From the NCBI GenBank assembly GCA_021495925.1, contig JAKEKT010000012.1, positions 248,001 through 312,000 on the forward strand: 64,000 bases of DNA, in the 5' to 3' direction. The position numbers and the translations under genes are program-made. Positions 42,746 to 54,574 of the stretch are shown piece after piece; positions within the stretch are counted from its first letter, which is position 1; the number at the start of each line of letters is the position of its first letter. This DNA is from Diplodia intermedia. Taxonomy: Eukaryota > Ascomycota > Dothideomycetes > Botryosphaeriales > Botryosphaeriaceae. The notes under the pieces are model-generated. The model had not been told where the DNA came from and did no database searches. It worked only from the letters and a program-made list of their open reading frames with translations.

Positions 42746-43197
42746 GGCGGCGGAGGAGCGTAGGTTGGGCGCAGGTTTGCAATGGCGGTGACGTTCCGCG
42801 CTCCAGGGAAAACGGGAGTAGGGCTGCGGAAACGGGCACCCCCGCTTTTAGGCCTGCCGCCCGATCTGGTGGGATTGGAGCTTGGCTCGGAGCTCTAATG
42901 CAGGTGCAGCGAGTCACAGCGCGGGCGATTGCAGGCGGGTCAGCAGTCGTGCCTTGGTTTGTCGTGTCAAACGAGCACGTTGGCGCGGGGAGGAGTGGAG
43001 AGCGTGCATTTGGCGGGGAAGAGGTGCCTTTGCGGGCGCCATGTGGCCCGTGTGGCCTGTGATTGTGCAAGCACCCGAGCTTTCTTTCGTCACCAACGCT
43101 GTCCTGCAGCTTGTCGGCACGACACTTCTGCCCCCGCTGCTCTCTCCGTAACTGACCACCATCTCAATTGACCCCATCGGTCCCCATCGCACCCATC
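42746..43197. promoter_or_regulatory. Divergent promoter region, AP-3 sigma and frataxin
   Basis: 452 bp between two start codons on opposite strands. No other gene. No TATA box was noticed, which suits housekeeping genes. Confidence 0.5.
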
Positions 43198-43984
43198 ATG
43201 CTTCTCCCAACCCTTCCCCGCGCCGCCGTCCGCGCTGCCCTGCGCGCCCGCTCCACCACCACGAGCTCCGCAGCTCGCCTTTGCGCCGCCGTTCCAGCTG
43301 CCAACTCTGCTCTCCGCTCGCGCTCCTCGCCCATCGTTGCCAGCAGCTTCTTCGGCCGCCGCAGCCTCTCCAGCTCCCCGAACACTCGCAGCATCATCCC
43401 CGATGCCGAGAACCCCGCGCCGAGGGAGACTGAAGCGTCTGAGTCGGTTGCCGGTGTCCAGCCCACCGAGATCACTGACGCTGAGTATCACGAGCACGCC
43501 GATGGCTATCTCGAGATACTGCAGCAGAAGCTGGAGGACAAGCAGGACTCAGGCGAGGGCGTGGAGGTGGAATACTCGGTAAGATTCTCCACATCCCCCC
43601 AGCATCACCCGTTTGCCCGAGCTCCCGCCAGCTCCGGCCGCGGCATGCTACGAATATATCACAATCACCGCTATTCATCTCGGCCGTCGGATTACATATC
43701 ACTAACAGCTCACTCGATTGCCTTAGGCCGGCGTCCTGACCATCGACAAGCGCAGCATCGGCACCTACGTCCTGAATAAGCAGCCGCCCAACAAGCAGAT
43801 CTGGCTGTCGTCGCCCATCACCGGCCCCAAGCGCTTCGACTGGGTCGTCCGCGGCGAGTCGATGCACCAGAAGGCCGACGGCGGCATCGGTGATTGGATC
43901 TACCTGCGCGATGGCAGCTCGCTGACGCAGCTGATCCGGAAGGAGTTGGGCGTTGATGTCTCCTCCGAGGGCGAGATCCCCTGA
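43198..43984 (+). CDS. YFH1: Frataxin, mitochondrial
   Basis: Exons 43198-43578 and 43727-43984; 212 aa. Known role: iron-binding regulator of Fe-S cluster assembly on the Isu scaffold in the mitochondrial matrix. Residues 1-60 are rich in Arg, Ala and Ser with almost no acidic residues ([18 protein letters not shown]), a clear presequence. The mature part has [18 protein letters not shown], the acidic helix 1, then [36 protein letters not shown] and the signature GDWIYLRDG. The intron has GTAAGA and TTAG ends, phase 0. The C-terminus ends shortly after [10 protein letters not shown], as usual. Confidence 0.93.
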
Positions 43985-44697
43985 ACGGAGCGTGTTTTGA
44001 GAGCGAAAACCAGAAGTGCATGTGAAGGGAGTTAAAATGGTTTCGTTTCGAATGGATGGATGGCTGGCTGGTCATACACATAGCTACTGGGATATGGGAA
44101 ATCTCACCTGTTCGGCCCCTCGAGGGCCAGTGTCTTCATCCGCGATTTTGACGTTAAGAGGTCAGCCCTAACGATTGCTTGCACCCGTGCCTTTCATCAA
44201 TCTTCAATGACCGCCGACGAGCACACTTGGGCTGGATATATTACAGGCCGTGGGAGTTGTTCCAATATCCTTCAATTTCGCACTACCTAGTGACTCATAT
44301 GGAGCCTTGCGCGGAATCAAAGCTTATACTTGCACATGTACTCTGAGTGAGCCAAAGCCTGATCCTGCTGTGAATACCTCATCATTCGCGCACCGGCGAT
44401 CGAGAAGCAGTCTTCCGCTCCTTTTAGTAGCGCGCGCAGCTTCCACAGGCCGGCTTCTGCCGTGCCTGTGGGGATGAGGAACCACCAATCCCTTGGGACA
44501 GATATCCAACGTACTCCAAAACCGAAGGTGTCGTGAATTCCGCCGCCGTGGGTGTCGCGTGCCGCACGCCCCAATCGGCCGTTCGCCCGTCAACCTCTCC
44601 GGTCCCGCTCCTCGGCGCGTGTGTCTCGCGGCCATCCTTCCTCAGCCCGAACCTGGCGATTTCTCGTTTCCGGCATCGTTCTTCCCGCGCCTATCGT
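43985..44697. other. Convergent 3' region, frataxin and Dph3
   Basis: 713 bp. Several overlapping frames of about 100 codons on both strands are not coherent with any family. Confidence 0.55.
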
Positions 44698-45047
44698 TCA
44701 AGCAGCGACAGCAACAGGCTGCGCGCCCTCGTCCTTCTCCTCGTCCTTGGGCAGGTCGTCCTGTTCGAAAAAGCCGTCGCAGTCAGCGTTTGGTTATCTC
44801 CCTCTCGGAGCTCCCCCGCTCTCTCTCTCTCTCTCTCGCATAACGATTAGAAATCACCCACCTTGTCGAAGATGACCTTGATCATCAGGCTGCAGCTCGG
44901 GCACACGCCGACGTCGTCGCCGTCGCGCAGGTCGGCCAGCCCGATCTCGAACCGGTCGCCGCACGGGCACGGGTACGTGTAGATCTGCAGCGTCTTGTCG
45001 AACGTCATGTCCTCGATCTCGATCTCGTCGTAGAAGGACTCGGCCAT
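44698..45047 (-). CDS. DPH3: Diphthamide biosynthesis protein 3 (CSL zinc finger)
   Basis: Exons 44862-45047 and 44698-44760; 82 aa, the normal size. Known role: iron-bearing electron donor to the Fe-S enzyme Dph1-Dph2 in diphthamide formation on eEF2, also called Kti11 for its link to Elongator. The metal site is Cys27, Cys29, Cys49 and Cys52 (PCPCGDRF and VCPSCSLMI). [12 protein letters not shown] at the start is invariant in the family. The second exon encodes only [20 protein letters not shown], an acidic tail. The intron holds a CT microsatellite. Confidence 0.93.
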
Positions 45048-45981
45048 GGTTGCTAGTTTTGGTTGTGGCTGTTTGTTTCCGCAGTGGTGGTGGGTTGTGG
45101 AATCCCCGGGTGGCGACGGCGGTGTGTGTGGCGGGCGGGTGGGGTGTGGAAGGTCTTGGGTTTCGTGGAGGTGCGCCGGCGGGCGGAGCAGAGAGGAGGG
45201 GTCGTGGGACTGGCTGCCTACCTGGCGGAGAGCGGCTGCGGTGGTGAGCGGGGGACGTGGCGGGGGTTTGCGGCGGGTTGGAAAAAAGTTTGGGGAATGA
45301 GTCGTGCGGGCGGGCGTTGCGGCGGCGGGCGGAGGTGTCGGGCTGTGTCTGTAAGTCGTTGCCGGTACTCGCGTGAACATCGTACACTCTTTTTCCTAGA
45401 GTTGGAAAAGGAGCCTAGGGTGCCTCTCTCCCTGTCGAGTTTGACCATGGTCGTACTGGTCTTTTCTGAGAGAGTAACTTTCGATATCTGCAGGCTTAGA
45501 ACTCACCCGACGGACCATGTACTCGTCGACGCCGCAGTCCTCTTACCCAACAATTCGGGACCCTGCCCACGACACGGAACCATCCTCCACTCCAACCGGC
45601 GCAACCACCTCCCGCATCCCCAAGTACTCCATTCACGCCATCCCCCGCCCCGTCTCCGTCTTCGTCAGCGCCAGCATCCTCAAGCTTCCCGGCAGCACAT
45701 CCGCCAGCCCCATCTCCGCAAAACCCGCCGCGTCCCATCCCGACCAACAATCTCACCAGCACGATGAGCGTCTCCAGCTATGACTGGGTTGTTGTGGAGT
45801 GCCATCGCCTACTAGCTCAATGTCTGTGCAGGTGAGTGCCAAGTGGAGCAACGTAAGTATGATGGACATATAGTTTGTTCTTGCTGCATATCCCGAGAAC
45901 ACCCAAGGCCGAAACTCCTCCAAAAAAAAAAAGAATGGCAATACATCAATACCAGGGACCGTGACAGCTCCAAGAAACAGG
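45048..45981. other. Region between Dph3 and DUF6536-type gene
   Basis: 934 bp. An 88-codon frame at 45517-45783 (MYSSTPQSSYPTIRD...) is Ser/Pro-rich and could be a small gene, but it has no recognisable features and I leave it uncalled. Confidence 0.45.
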
Positions 45982-48589
45982 TCAAGCGTACAATATTCCC
46001 GAGAGCGGTTTGTCCACGCATTCGTTCGCAAAAGAGCAGTGACCAACTCCAGAATGCACATCATCAGGATGCTTCGGAACCACTCCCCACATAAGCGGTT
46101 CAAGCTCCGACGTTCCTTCAGGCACATGGCAGGCTGCCGAGATGGCAATGCTGCAGCTCCCAGCAAGCGGCATCCCTGGCTTGAGCTTCCGGAAGCCGAG
46201 AGCGACAGCGAATATGACAAGGAGAAGTCCGCCCATAGTAGTAAAGATCATGCCGAACGGAGAATAGCCGCAAGTCGTAACATTCCCGACCGGGGTCCGC
46301 CCTCCGCGAGGATCCAATCCGTCGACTTTGGCCAGGAAAATGCTCTGTGACACGAGCCAGTGTAGCAAGCTCGAGAGCACAGTCAATGGGATGCCGTACC
46401 GGTAGGGAATCTGGAGGAAGTAGGTGGACCGTTGGGCACCTCGCGGCTCAGACACGCGAAGGGTGCGGCGCGCCGCCGAGAACTTGCTCCATTCAAATGC
46501 CAGGAGCATATTGGTGCATAGGCCATTGAGCATGAGGTAAATGAACGACAGAAGCGCCTGCGGCAGGTTGGCGATGAGAACGGTTCCAGTGATTGCCGAG
46601 TCTCCCGTCGTCGGGATAGCCCACCCCTGGATCAGCGTTGCGGAATGGATTTTGCCGAGTCCCAGTTCCCAAAGATGTTTCAGGTCGCTGTCTCCACGGC
46701 GCCGGAGATCGGAAATGGCGTAGGCAAGAAGCGCGAGGATAGCACCCACGCCGACAGTGATTCTGGCTTCGGTTAGTTACCGAATGATGCGTGAACGAGA
46801 GCTGACTTACGTGAAGAAACTTGACAGCCACCTTCTCTTGCTCGCTGCTTTGTACCAACGGACATGTTCTAACTTGTATGTGTCGGGTGTGCTGATCAGA
46901 GCATTTCTCCGCTTGTTCCAATGCTGGCCTACAACCATTCCTCTGTTGATAAGGCAGAGCCCTCGCGTTGTGTCGTCTGGCTCCTCGATAAATGTTGCGA
47001 CGGCATCTCCGACCGTGATCAGAGGTTTGTCTTTGATACGGAGGACCACGAGAGCTATACAGGATACCTTGATCAAGTTGAAGATGATGACAACAGTCAA
47101 AAGATTCAGATTGACGTTGAAGCTGCACTGCGGCTCCACTCTCTCGCTGAGGCAGTATTCAATTGGCATTCCGTATACAGTCCAGGACTCTTCATCTGCT
47201 CTCAAGTCTGATAGGTGACTGCTGCACATGTCTGTTCTGCTGTACCGATCATGCGAGCAGACCCAGTAGTAAGCATCAGGCCGATTTATCCCCGATGTAG
47301 CAATGACTTTGTTGGCGTACGATCCCACGGCCAGGAGAGATGTGTTGTGGAGACAAGCGAGGTTCATATAGCCAAGGGGTATGGTCAGTAGCTCTGCAGA
47401 GAACGACGTGCTGTTACACCTTTCGGTGTGGTCCACATCGTTGTGCTCCCCGGGACCCCCAATGCCGCCCACGTCCGTGTTCGTCCAGGACATTGTCCGA
47501 CTTGTATTCTCTGCCACTACAAGGATCAAGTTACGTCTGTCCGAGACGAACTCCTCCCCGTATCTCTTCATGCAATCCGCATTGCTCAGATGCTCAAAGT
47601 ATTGCGCTTTCTCTTGGATAAGTGAGGGATTCGTGAAGTATGACGACGCGAGATAGGAGCTATAGTACGGGTCATAAAAGTAGTCGATATCATGGTAGGA
47701 TGTGTCGTGTTTGTCCGGGAATAGGTATCTTTCATAAGGCTCTCCCTTTTCAAACCCGGGTGTCGCGAAGTAGACGTCATATGCATTCATTCCCAGGGAG
47801 GTAAAGAAAGTAGAGTTGTAACTTTTATGTGCATCAGCTCGACAGCCAGTTTGAGGAGTGGATAGAGAACAAACATGAGATGAAGGGGCACTGAGGACAA
47901 CCCAAGGATCAACCATGCGTAGAGCTTCGTTTTTTTGATATGCTTGAGATTGGAGATACTTTGGACTCCAATATCAAGCCAAGCACCCTTCTCGTGCGCT
48001 CTATCGATGTCGTTCCTGTTCGGGGCACACATGATCTGCATGCAGTAATTGCTGGCGCCAAGCAGGAGGGTACTGACGACGTTTATGCCCAGATGGACAA
48101 CGAGGTCCAGGTTGCCAACCGTCGTACATTTCCCCGAATAAATCGATCCTATGCTCGATCTGGATCCCCGGTGACGAGTCCAGACCCATGCAAAGATGGC
48201 CACGGTGACATTGATCGTAAGGACGCAAGATGACATGATGACTGCCAAGGTTGCTCCGAAACGCCATCCTTTTGGGAAGCTGGGCTTGAGCTTGGCGATG
48301 AAATTACTTGTAATTTCGTCCTGGAGGGCCATAGGTACCAGGCCATCAGGTGTTTTTTGATAGCCAAGGGTCGTGGGGCTGTGTGAGAGCAATGATTCAT
48401 GCATGGTGTAGGATGGGCGGCGATCGGAAGCTAAAGTTGGTCTGGAATCTCCGATGGAATCTCCGGAAGGTCTTTCTGCTGTATCGTTTCTCTGTTCCAA
48501 AGGGTCAAGAAAAAAACTGCACAAATTGGTTAACTAGTGTATAATCGTGCGTAAAGAGCTTTCGCAAACCTAGATTCCCTATCGCTCAT
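45982..48589 (-). CDS. DUF6536-type polytopic membrane protein
   Basis: Four exons: 48570-48589, 47875-48516, 46811-47821, 45982-46762; 817 aa. The 20-nt first exon (MSDRES) is needed because the next has no early ATG; the alternative is Met at 48404. The DUF6536 part begins FPKGWRFGATLAVIMSSCVL, then SIYSGKC, INVVSTLLLGASNYCMQ, GAWLDIGVQSISNLK and LGLSSVPLHL. A large lumenal or extracellular part with about eight Cys and N-glycosylation sequons follows. A second group of helices ends the protein: VVIIFNLIKVSCIALVVL, then ILALLAYAISD, GTVLIANLPQALLSFIY and MIFTTMGGLLLVIFAVAL. Such proteins are common in moulds; role unknown. Confidence 0.85.
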
Positions 48590-49623
48590 CTTGGATGGTT
48601 CTCCTCTCCGAGATTTTTGCAGTCCTTCGCCGATTGATTTGAGAGTCAAGAGTTGGGAGGGCTATTGACTATGCAAGGGAGCGGGGACCGGGGAGCTGGG
48701 ATTTATTAAGATCAATCGATTTTCACCCTTGCGTGTTTGTGTGGCTCACAAGCTGAGTACAGTAGGCTGCAATGCAAGTCAGCCTCGTTTTCTCCGCAGA
48801 CCAACGATTTCTATGAATGGATCCGCCATCGCTCTCTGAGTGTCAGGACGGTATTTGTACCACGTGTCGCTGCATAGAAGCAAAGTCAGCCTGGCTGGTA
48901 AGTTGCACGAGAGTAGTACAGAATGCAACTCTTGCTAAACTAATCTACTGCTCAGCCCCGGCGTTCATCTGACTCGAGTAAGTCTAAATATCTCCAGACT
49001 CCTAAGGCTCGAGCAGAGCGTACAATGTTGGTACGCTTTATATTGCGACATGGTCCTCTTTGAACATAATTTACAGCGGACAGGCGATATTTAATTACCG
49101 AAAGAGTCAGAATTAATGAACATAATCGATTTCTCACCATTGCCAGACGCCCACAACTCTCTTTACCCTTTTACAACCCTGTCACAACTAAGCCCCGATT
49201 ATCGAGCCAACCTCAGCTTGACTATGCCGTGCCATTAGCATGCATCCGAATATCAAGAAGGGGTTGACAACCTTCAAAGAGGAAGATCTCTTTGTACACA
49301 AGACAGATCCGGAGGATTTCAATCGCGACAAGACCAAAAAGAGCCTGGAATTTCTTTCTCTCTCCCCGAACACACACGCTGGCGTCCTGCGCTCCCGTTG
49401 CGGCAATTGTTGAATTGGTACTCCTGTTGGAGGAGTGGCATGAGGCGCGATAGGGAGGCCCGGGGGGTTGTTTATATACCCCTGCTCCTCGATGACTCCG
49501 CGATCTGCTGCTACAACTGCTAATATTGCGACAGCAATGGGCAATGGCCACGGCTGCAGCGGCTGCGCATGCCCAGGAGCGCCCTGTTTCTCTTTATAAG
49601 TTGTCCAAGTACCCACTTCTCTT
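48590..49623. other. 1 kb intergenic before the tRNA
   Basis: AT-rich in part (48700-49150). A 162-codon minus-strand frame overlaps the tRNA and is rejected. No gene supported. Confidence 0.55.
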
Positions 49624-49757
49624 GTCCCCGGTAGCTTAATGGTAGAGCTCTGTCGCTGTGAATCCAGTGGAAACATGCTTATCTAGAGTCACTTTGGGAA
49701 CTAGATGACGAGGTAAAGCTGTCGACATGGTTCCGGGTTCAACTCCCGGCCGGGGGC
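49624..49757 (+). tRNA. Probable tRNA-His(GUG) with a 60-nt intron
   Basis: Acceptor TCCCCGG (49625-49631) pairs with CCGGGGG (49750-49756), and an encoded G at 49624 can pair with C at 49757. The D arm is GCTTAATGGTAGAGC. The anticodon stem TGTCG (49651-49655) pairs with CGACA (49723-49727), with loop CTGTGA/T placing GTG at 49658-49660. The T arm is CCGGG-TTCAACT-CCCGG. The inferred intron 49662-49721 sits after position 37 and contains CAC that can pair with the anticodon. A box TAGCTTAATGG and B box GGTTCAACTCC are present, and a T6 run follows at about 49762. Spacing between D and anticodon stems is one base longer than usual, so the call needs a covariance check. Confidence 0.6.
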
Positions 49758-49758
49758 A

Positions 49759-49770
49759 TTCTTTTTTCTT
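49759..49770 (+). terminator. Pol III terminator
   Basis: ATTCTTTTTTCT just after the tRNA 3' end contains six consecutive T residues, enough for Pol III termination. Confidence 0.65.
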
Positions 49771-49787
49771 CCGCTGCTCCTCTTGAT

Positions 49788-51024
49788 ATGGCTGTTCAGT
49801 CCCTTGCTGAAGTCATGTCCTTTCCTTGTCCCCCTTCACCCCCGCTCAGCTACCCTCCACCCACCCACCTTGGAGACGTCAGTCCAAAGATTTCATGGAA
49901 ACTCGGAGCTCCGGAGGAAGAATCAGTTGGTGTTTGAAAACATCTACGACGAATTCGGGAACTGCATCCAGAAGATCGACGGGGTTGACGCTGCCGCTGG
50001 AGAGGCGATTCAGAACATCTTTTCGAGCAACAACGACCTGATTGACTACGATCTTATTGCGAACGAAAGCTTTGAAGAAGTTAAAGAGCTCGGATAGAAT
50101 CGTGAACTTGAAAACTTTCTTCTGCAATCTGCCCCTACGCGGGGATGATAAGAGCTTGTCGGCCATACTCTCCCGCTTCGCCGACGATGAGGACTTCCAT
50201 GACAACATATCCGCTGCTCTCCGGAGTGAACCGCAACCCCTGTTGAAAGCATATCGCAAAGCTATCAAAGATTCTGCTCCTCGGTCCTCTGGTCGACTGT
50301 TGCTCACTTACTTACGGTATTACTACGCACTGGCATTGCTGTATCCGCGCCAACGCATACAGAATCCCCAAAAGCGAGCTGTCGAGAGGTACCAGAATGG
50401 AAACTTTAGGACGACAGAGGATCTCGGCAGAGCCCGGAGGGCTTTGGCACTGAATATACAAACATGGTCGGGCCTGGAGCGTTTGGCCAAGCACAGCGTC
50501 GCCAGCCTGATCTGGGGAGATATAGTCAGAACTCTCGGGTTTGCGTACGTTGAAAGGGCTAAGACTGCCCCAAAATATTCTCTCTCACTTCCGAAGCTTG
50601 AGCGCCTGAATCAGATGCAAGACGATCATTTCATGTACGAGGAAGATGGCGAGTTTGCGGTCCTCATAGCACGGACTTACTGCCATCACCTCGGCCAGCC
50701 TTCTCATACCAAACAACATCTCCGCGGCCAGATTGGAGTTGCCTTTGCGCTCTTGGATGATGGCCTCCCTGAGAAATGATTGGAACGGCTTCAAAATCCT
50801 CGCACAGGCACTAGCACTTTTTGGAAAATGAGCCCGGTGCGCCCAATGCTTCCGCTACATGGTCATTGGTGTCCCTCGTGATTGAGGATGAAGGTGAATC
50901 TGACTCTTTGCCAAAGCAGAGCAAGCTGAATGCTAGTCAGCTAGCTGCGGAATGTGACCACCGAGACACAGGTTTTGATGGGGATTCAGAGTTTGGTGAG
51001 GAATCAGAATCACCTCTTGGATGA
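49788..51024 (+). pseudogene. Frameshifted gene of unknown function
   Basis: Coherent protein text changes frame at least three times without splice signals. 49788 starts MAVQSLAEVMSFPCPPSPPL and PKISWKLGAPEE, then a stop. The next frame resumes QLVFENIYDEFGNCIQKID to NESFEEVKELG and stops at 50095. The next gives NLKTFFCNLPLRGDDKSLSA, SRFADDEDFHDNISAALRS and more to 50779. The last runs NEPGAPNASATWSLVSL to 51024. At 50095 removal of one base joins the two halves exactly, too small for an intron. It was most likely a soluble helical protein. I do not recognise the family. Confidence 0.7.
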
Positions 51025-52603
51025 AGGGCCGGGCGAGGGAACAGATGCAGAGGTTAACGAGTAGTATTTGTTGTCATGTAGCATTGGGCCACACGCCTTG
51101 TTTCGAACTACGTAGCGGTAGCAAACAAAGAACCATGGGGACATTTGGCGAGCTTGGGTTAAAATATCCTGGAAATTCAATTGACTGAGTATTAATTCGA
51201 CAGAGATGCCACTACATAGTCTTCCAGCTTTCTAGACGTTTAATGAGATTGGGCGGAATCAAAGGCAAGATGCACGATCGTCCGGAAAGACGTCGTCGGC
51301 ACGCCGCTCGGACCAGCTTCATCACGAGTGCGACCAGGAGCACGCAGTCCAGATTCTCAGCCTGGTTTCCAGACAAGGTTTTGCTTTTCCCTGTGCGTTC
51401 CCGGTCATTATAAGAGCACTGAAGTTGCAGTCTTTCCAGCGAGGCGCTCGTGGACATCAGTCAGCTGGATGGTAGTCCGATTTGAGCTGAAGCTACTCAA
51501 ACTAACGGCGGTGGAGATGCCGTGTGCCGTGCGGGCCGATTTTTCCGCAGATTGGGCGTGCGCTTGCCGGAAAAATGGCAAAGTGAACTCCAGACAAGAC
51601 ATGGGCGTTTCGCACCCCTTGTGGTGTTTGGTCTCGTCAGTGGCTTTGCATGCAGTGAGCTTTCCCAATAATACTTCCGCTTTCAGGCCTCGGATTAGGC
51701 TTTGCAACTGAGAGCTTGTATCCAGAGCCAGAGAGATTGATCCTCGGTAACAGTCAGGCGAGACGAAGCGAGATGAAGCATTCCCCCGCGAATCAACGGA
51801 TGACGCACCCCTGCAGCCCAAGCCAACTGGACCATCAAAACAGGGAAACTGCAACGCGCGAGATGGACGGCACGGGCTGTCGCAGCGCTGTTGCACAGCA
51901 GCGTCACTTAGATGGATGGTGAGAGAGGCAGGAGAGAAGCCGGCTAGTGGTGTAGTCCAAGAAAGTTATGAGTGATGTCTGGTTGACGGGAGATAACGCA
52001 ACCAGAAGCGGAGCTACGGGGACGTCACAGGACCCAAAGGTATCGCTGTGACGTCGGGCGCTGATTGAGCGAGGTGACTCTCGGGGTCCTGGCACAGCTG
52101 AAGGGTTGCGACCGGCGCCATGCGAATCCAGGGGAGGCGGCGGCTCGGCGAGAGATGGCGGAGAGGCGCTGCGGCAGGCTGCCAATGGAATCCGAGCCGG
52201 CGACGGCGATTGCTGCGCTCTCACGGCCCAGATCGCGACGACGGACACGAAGGAGGCACAAGTACTGTGGCTGAGGAGAGGCGCATCCGGCGCGCTAGGC
52301 GGAAAGCGGCTCGCGCGTGACGGGTCCCCTGCAAGGCCAAGCTCCACATGACGAAAGGCTGCCGGCGATCACCACACGAGTCTGGAGAACGCAGCAACAC
52401 AATATGTGGGCTGTCCGGTCGTGCCGGTGCTTGATCGCTGCGTCATTTTCTGGCCTGTCACACATTTAACCCAAGTCCTCCCAGCGGCCCTCCTGGCTTG
52501 GCCACCACCTGCCACGCATTCCGCTCCCAATCCACCAGCCTCCGCGCAACTGCTGACTCTTTCGCTACCTCGACACCGGCCCATTGCGCCCAACCTCGTC
52601 GTC
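51025..52603. other. 1.6 kb without a supported gene
   Basis: Open frames up to 162 codons on the minus strand (51408-51896, 51904-52347) lack domains. 52400-52603 is the leader of the next gene, open in frame but with the first sensible ATG at 52604. Confidence 0.5.
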
Positions 52604-53537
52604 ATGGGTTTCTGCGGCCGCCTCATCGGGACGCTCCCGTACATGCTGTGCTTCTGCTGCGCCGCCATCATCCTGGGTTTCTACTCTTACTTCCTGGCCG
52701 TCCTTTCCGACCGCGACCGGCCCATCCCCAACTGGCAGAAGGCTGTTGAGGGTATCTCTGGAGTAGGCGTTCTGTACACCATCCTCGCCATTGTTCTCAC
52801 GCCATGCCTCGGTGGCATCCGCATCCTCGCTTTCCTGGGAATGGTTTTGGACGTTGCCTTCTGCGGCGCGTTCATTGCCATCGCCGTCCTTACCCGTGAT
52901 GGAATCGACAAGTGCACCGGCACTGTTGACACCCCTCTCGGTCGCGGCAACGCCGAGACGGGCGAGGGCTTTGGCAAAGATGGCTTTGGAACCGGCGATG
53001 GCGAGAAGTTCACCTACCAGGCCAGCTACGGTAGCGCCTGCCGCTTCAACAAGGCATGCTTCGCCGTCTCTATCATTGGAGCGTAAGTACAAGCCCAAGC
53101 GCTCGTTATGTTCGACCATGCTCACATGAGAATTCTGCAGTTTCCTCTTCCTCGTTGCTGCCCTCTGCCAGTTCTGGTTCGCTCGCCGTGTCCAGAAGGA
53201 GAAGCGCTTCGGCCCGTCGCCCGCCAACAACTACACGTCGGGCAGCGGCAAGGGCGCTGCATTCTGGAGGCGCAGCAAGAAGAGGACCCCCGGCGACGAC
53301 TCTGAGCTGGGTTCCTTTGGCGCCGGTGCGCCCGCCGCCAGCGCTGTCGGCGGCCCCAATGTCGACACCCGGCCCAGCGGCGAGACCGCCTACACCGGCT
53401 CCACCGTTGGAGGCAACAACAACAACACCTACCAACCCTACAAGCAGGACGCCGGCTACACCGGCAGCTACGCCGCCCCGGCTGCCACTGCCCCCACCTC
53501 CAACCCCTACGGCTACGAGAAGCCCACGCACTACTGA
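52604..53537 (+). CDS. MARVEL-like four-helix membrane protein
   Basis: Exons 52604-53082 and 53141-53537; 291 aa. Helix 1 is YMLCFCCAAIILGFYSYFLA, helix 2 GVGVLYTILAIVLTPCL, helix 3 ILAFLGMVLDVAFCGAFIA, helix 4 FLFLVAALCQFWFARRV, with the intron falling just before helix 4. The loop between helices 3 and 4 carries two conserved-looking Cys (DKCTGT and GSACRFNKAC). The C-terminal 100 residues are Gly/Ser/Asn/Tyr-rich and ending YGYEKPTHY. This is the layout of fungal MARVEL-like plasma-membrane proteins. It differs from the protein at 1549-2457 in having the low-complexity part at the C-terminus. Confidence 0.8.
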
Positions 53538-54574
53538 TGCGTTGACGACTGCTCGCTTTTCCGGCCGCCCGAAACGTATTGATTACGTTGAGAAGAGACG
53601 AAAGCATCGCGATGTCTCGACTCCGTGTCTCCGGAGCCTTGGGTTCCTTCACGCTACGTGAAACCCGCGCGCCGACGCACCCGTCACCCTGGATGCAGGC
53701 GTCGCTTCCATTCTTGGATTGTGTTATGAAAGGGAAACTGGATACCACAGCTATGGCGCTGAGTTTATTTTACGATTGCGGAGCGCAAACTTTATGAAGA
53801 AGAAGGTTGCCTATCGGGAGATGAAAGGACAGCTGCTAATGACATTGCTATGAGGTGGACGACCACCAGGAGACTGTTAATGATAAACGAGATAATCAGT
53901 TTGAGAAATGAGATTTCAACATCTATCACATGTGCTGCAAGTACGATAATCGCAGGACCTGAAGGCAAACCGCTGCTGCCTGCGCTCATCTCCTCGTGCG
54001 ACGGAAAGCTCTTCCCCCTGAAACCCATTTTTTTGTTGTGCAGTCTCCGCAACAACCGATAGTTCGAGTCTCCATCAGTCCCCACCCACCACTGGCGGTC
54101 ACCACTCGTGGCGAATCAGGCGGGCCGTTGCGGTGTGCGTTTTGCTCCAGTCTCCAGCTCTGTGCGCGGAGTTGGGTCGATCTTTTCTCAACAACCCACC
54201 GAGTTTCGTCCCCCCCTGCATCGGTCTGTCACATGTTTCGCCCTCCACCTCTCAAAAGCTTGTTGGAGTCCCCACTGTGCAACAGGTGCACCGCCACAGA
54301 TCACGACTTTCTCTTTCCCACCTCTGTTGTCTTCCCTTCTCTCCAACGAGAGGTGCCAGCTGGCAGCTCTCAGCTGCCAACTGCACGGTACGCACGCATG
54401 CGATGGCCTCGCTCTGTCTGAAACCTCTATCCAGCGCATCCGTGATATCCTTCCCTTCTTCCGACCGCTTCGAGCCAGCTGCAGGCCTTCTGTATTCCCC
54501 CAATTGACATTGTAGTTTCTCCCCTCCTCCTCCCTCGCCGTCGCTCTGCCCGCCGCAATCTCCCACAAACCCGT
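53538..54574. other. Convergent 3' region
   Basis: 1 kb with several overlapping frames of 100-140 codons on both strands and no domain text. Confidence 0.55.

Noticed and set aside
42225..43070. Minus-strand 281-codon frame over AP-3 sigma
   Set aside because: It runs through introns of the AP-3 sigma gene in another phase and shows no family text outside a short shared exon.
43727..43984. Reading the second frataxin exon as a separate small gene
   Set aside because: It joins in phase to the first exon, and together they give complete frataxin.
49188..49676. Minus-strand 162-codon frame overlapping the tRNA
   Set aside because: Overlaps the A box and anticodon region of the tRNA and has no recognisable protein features.
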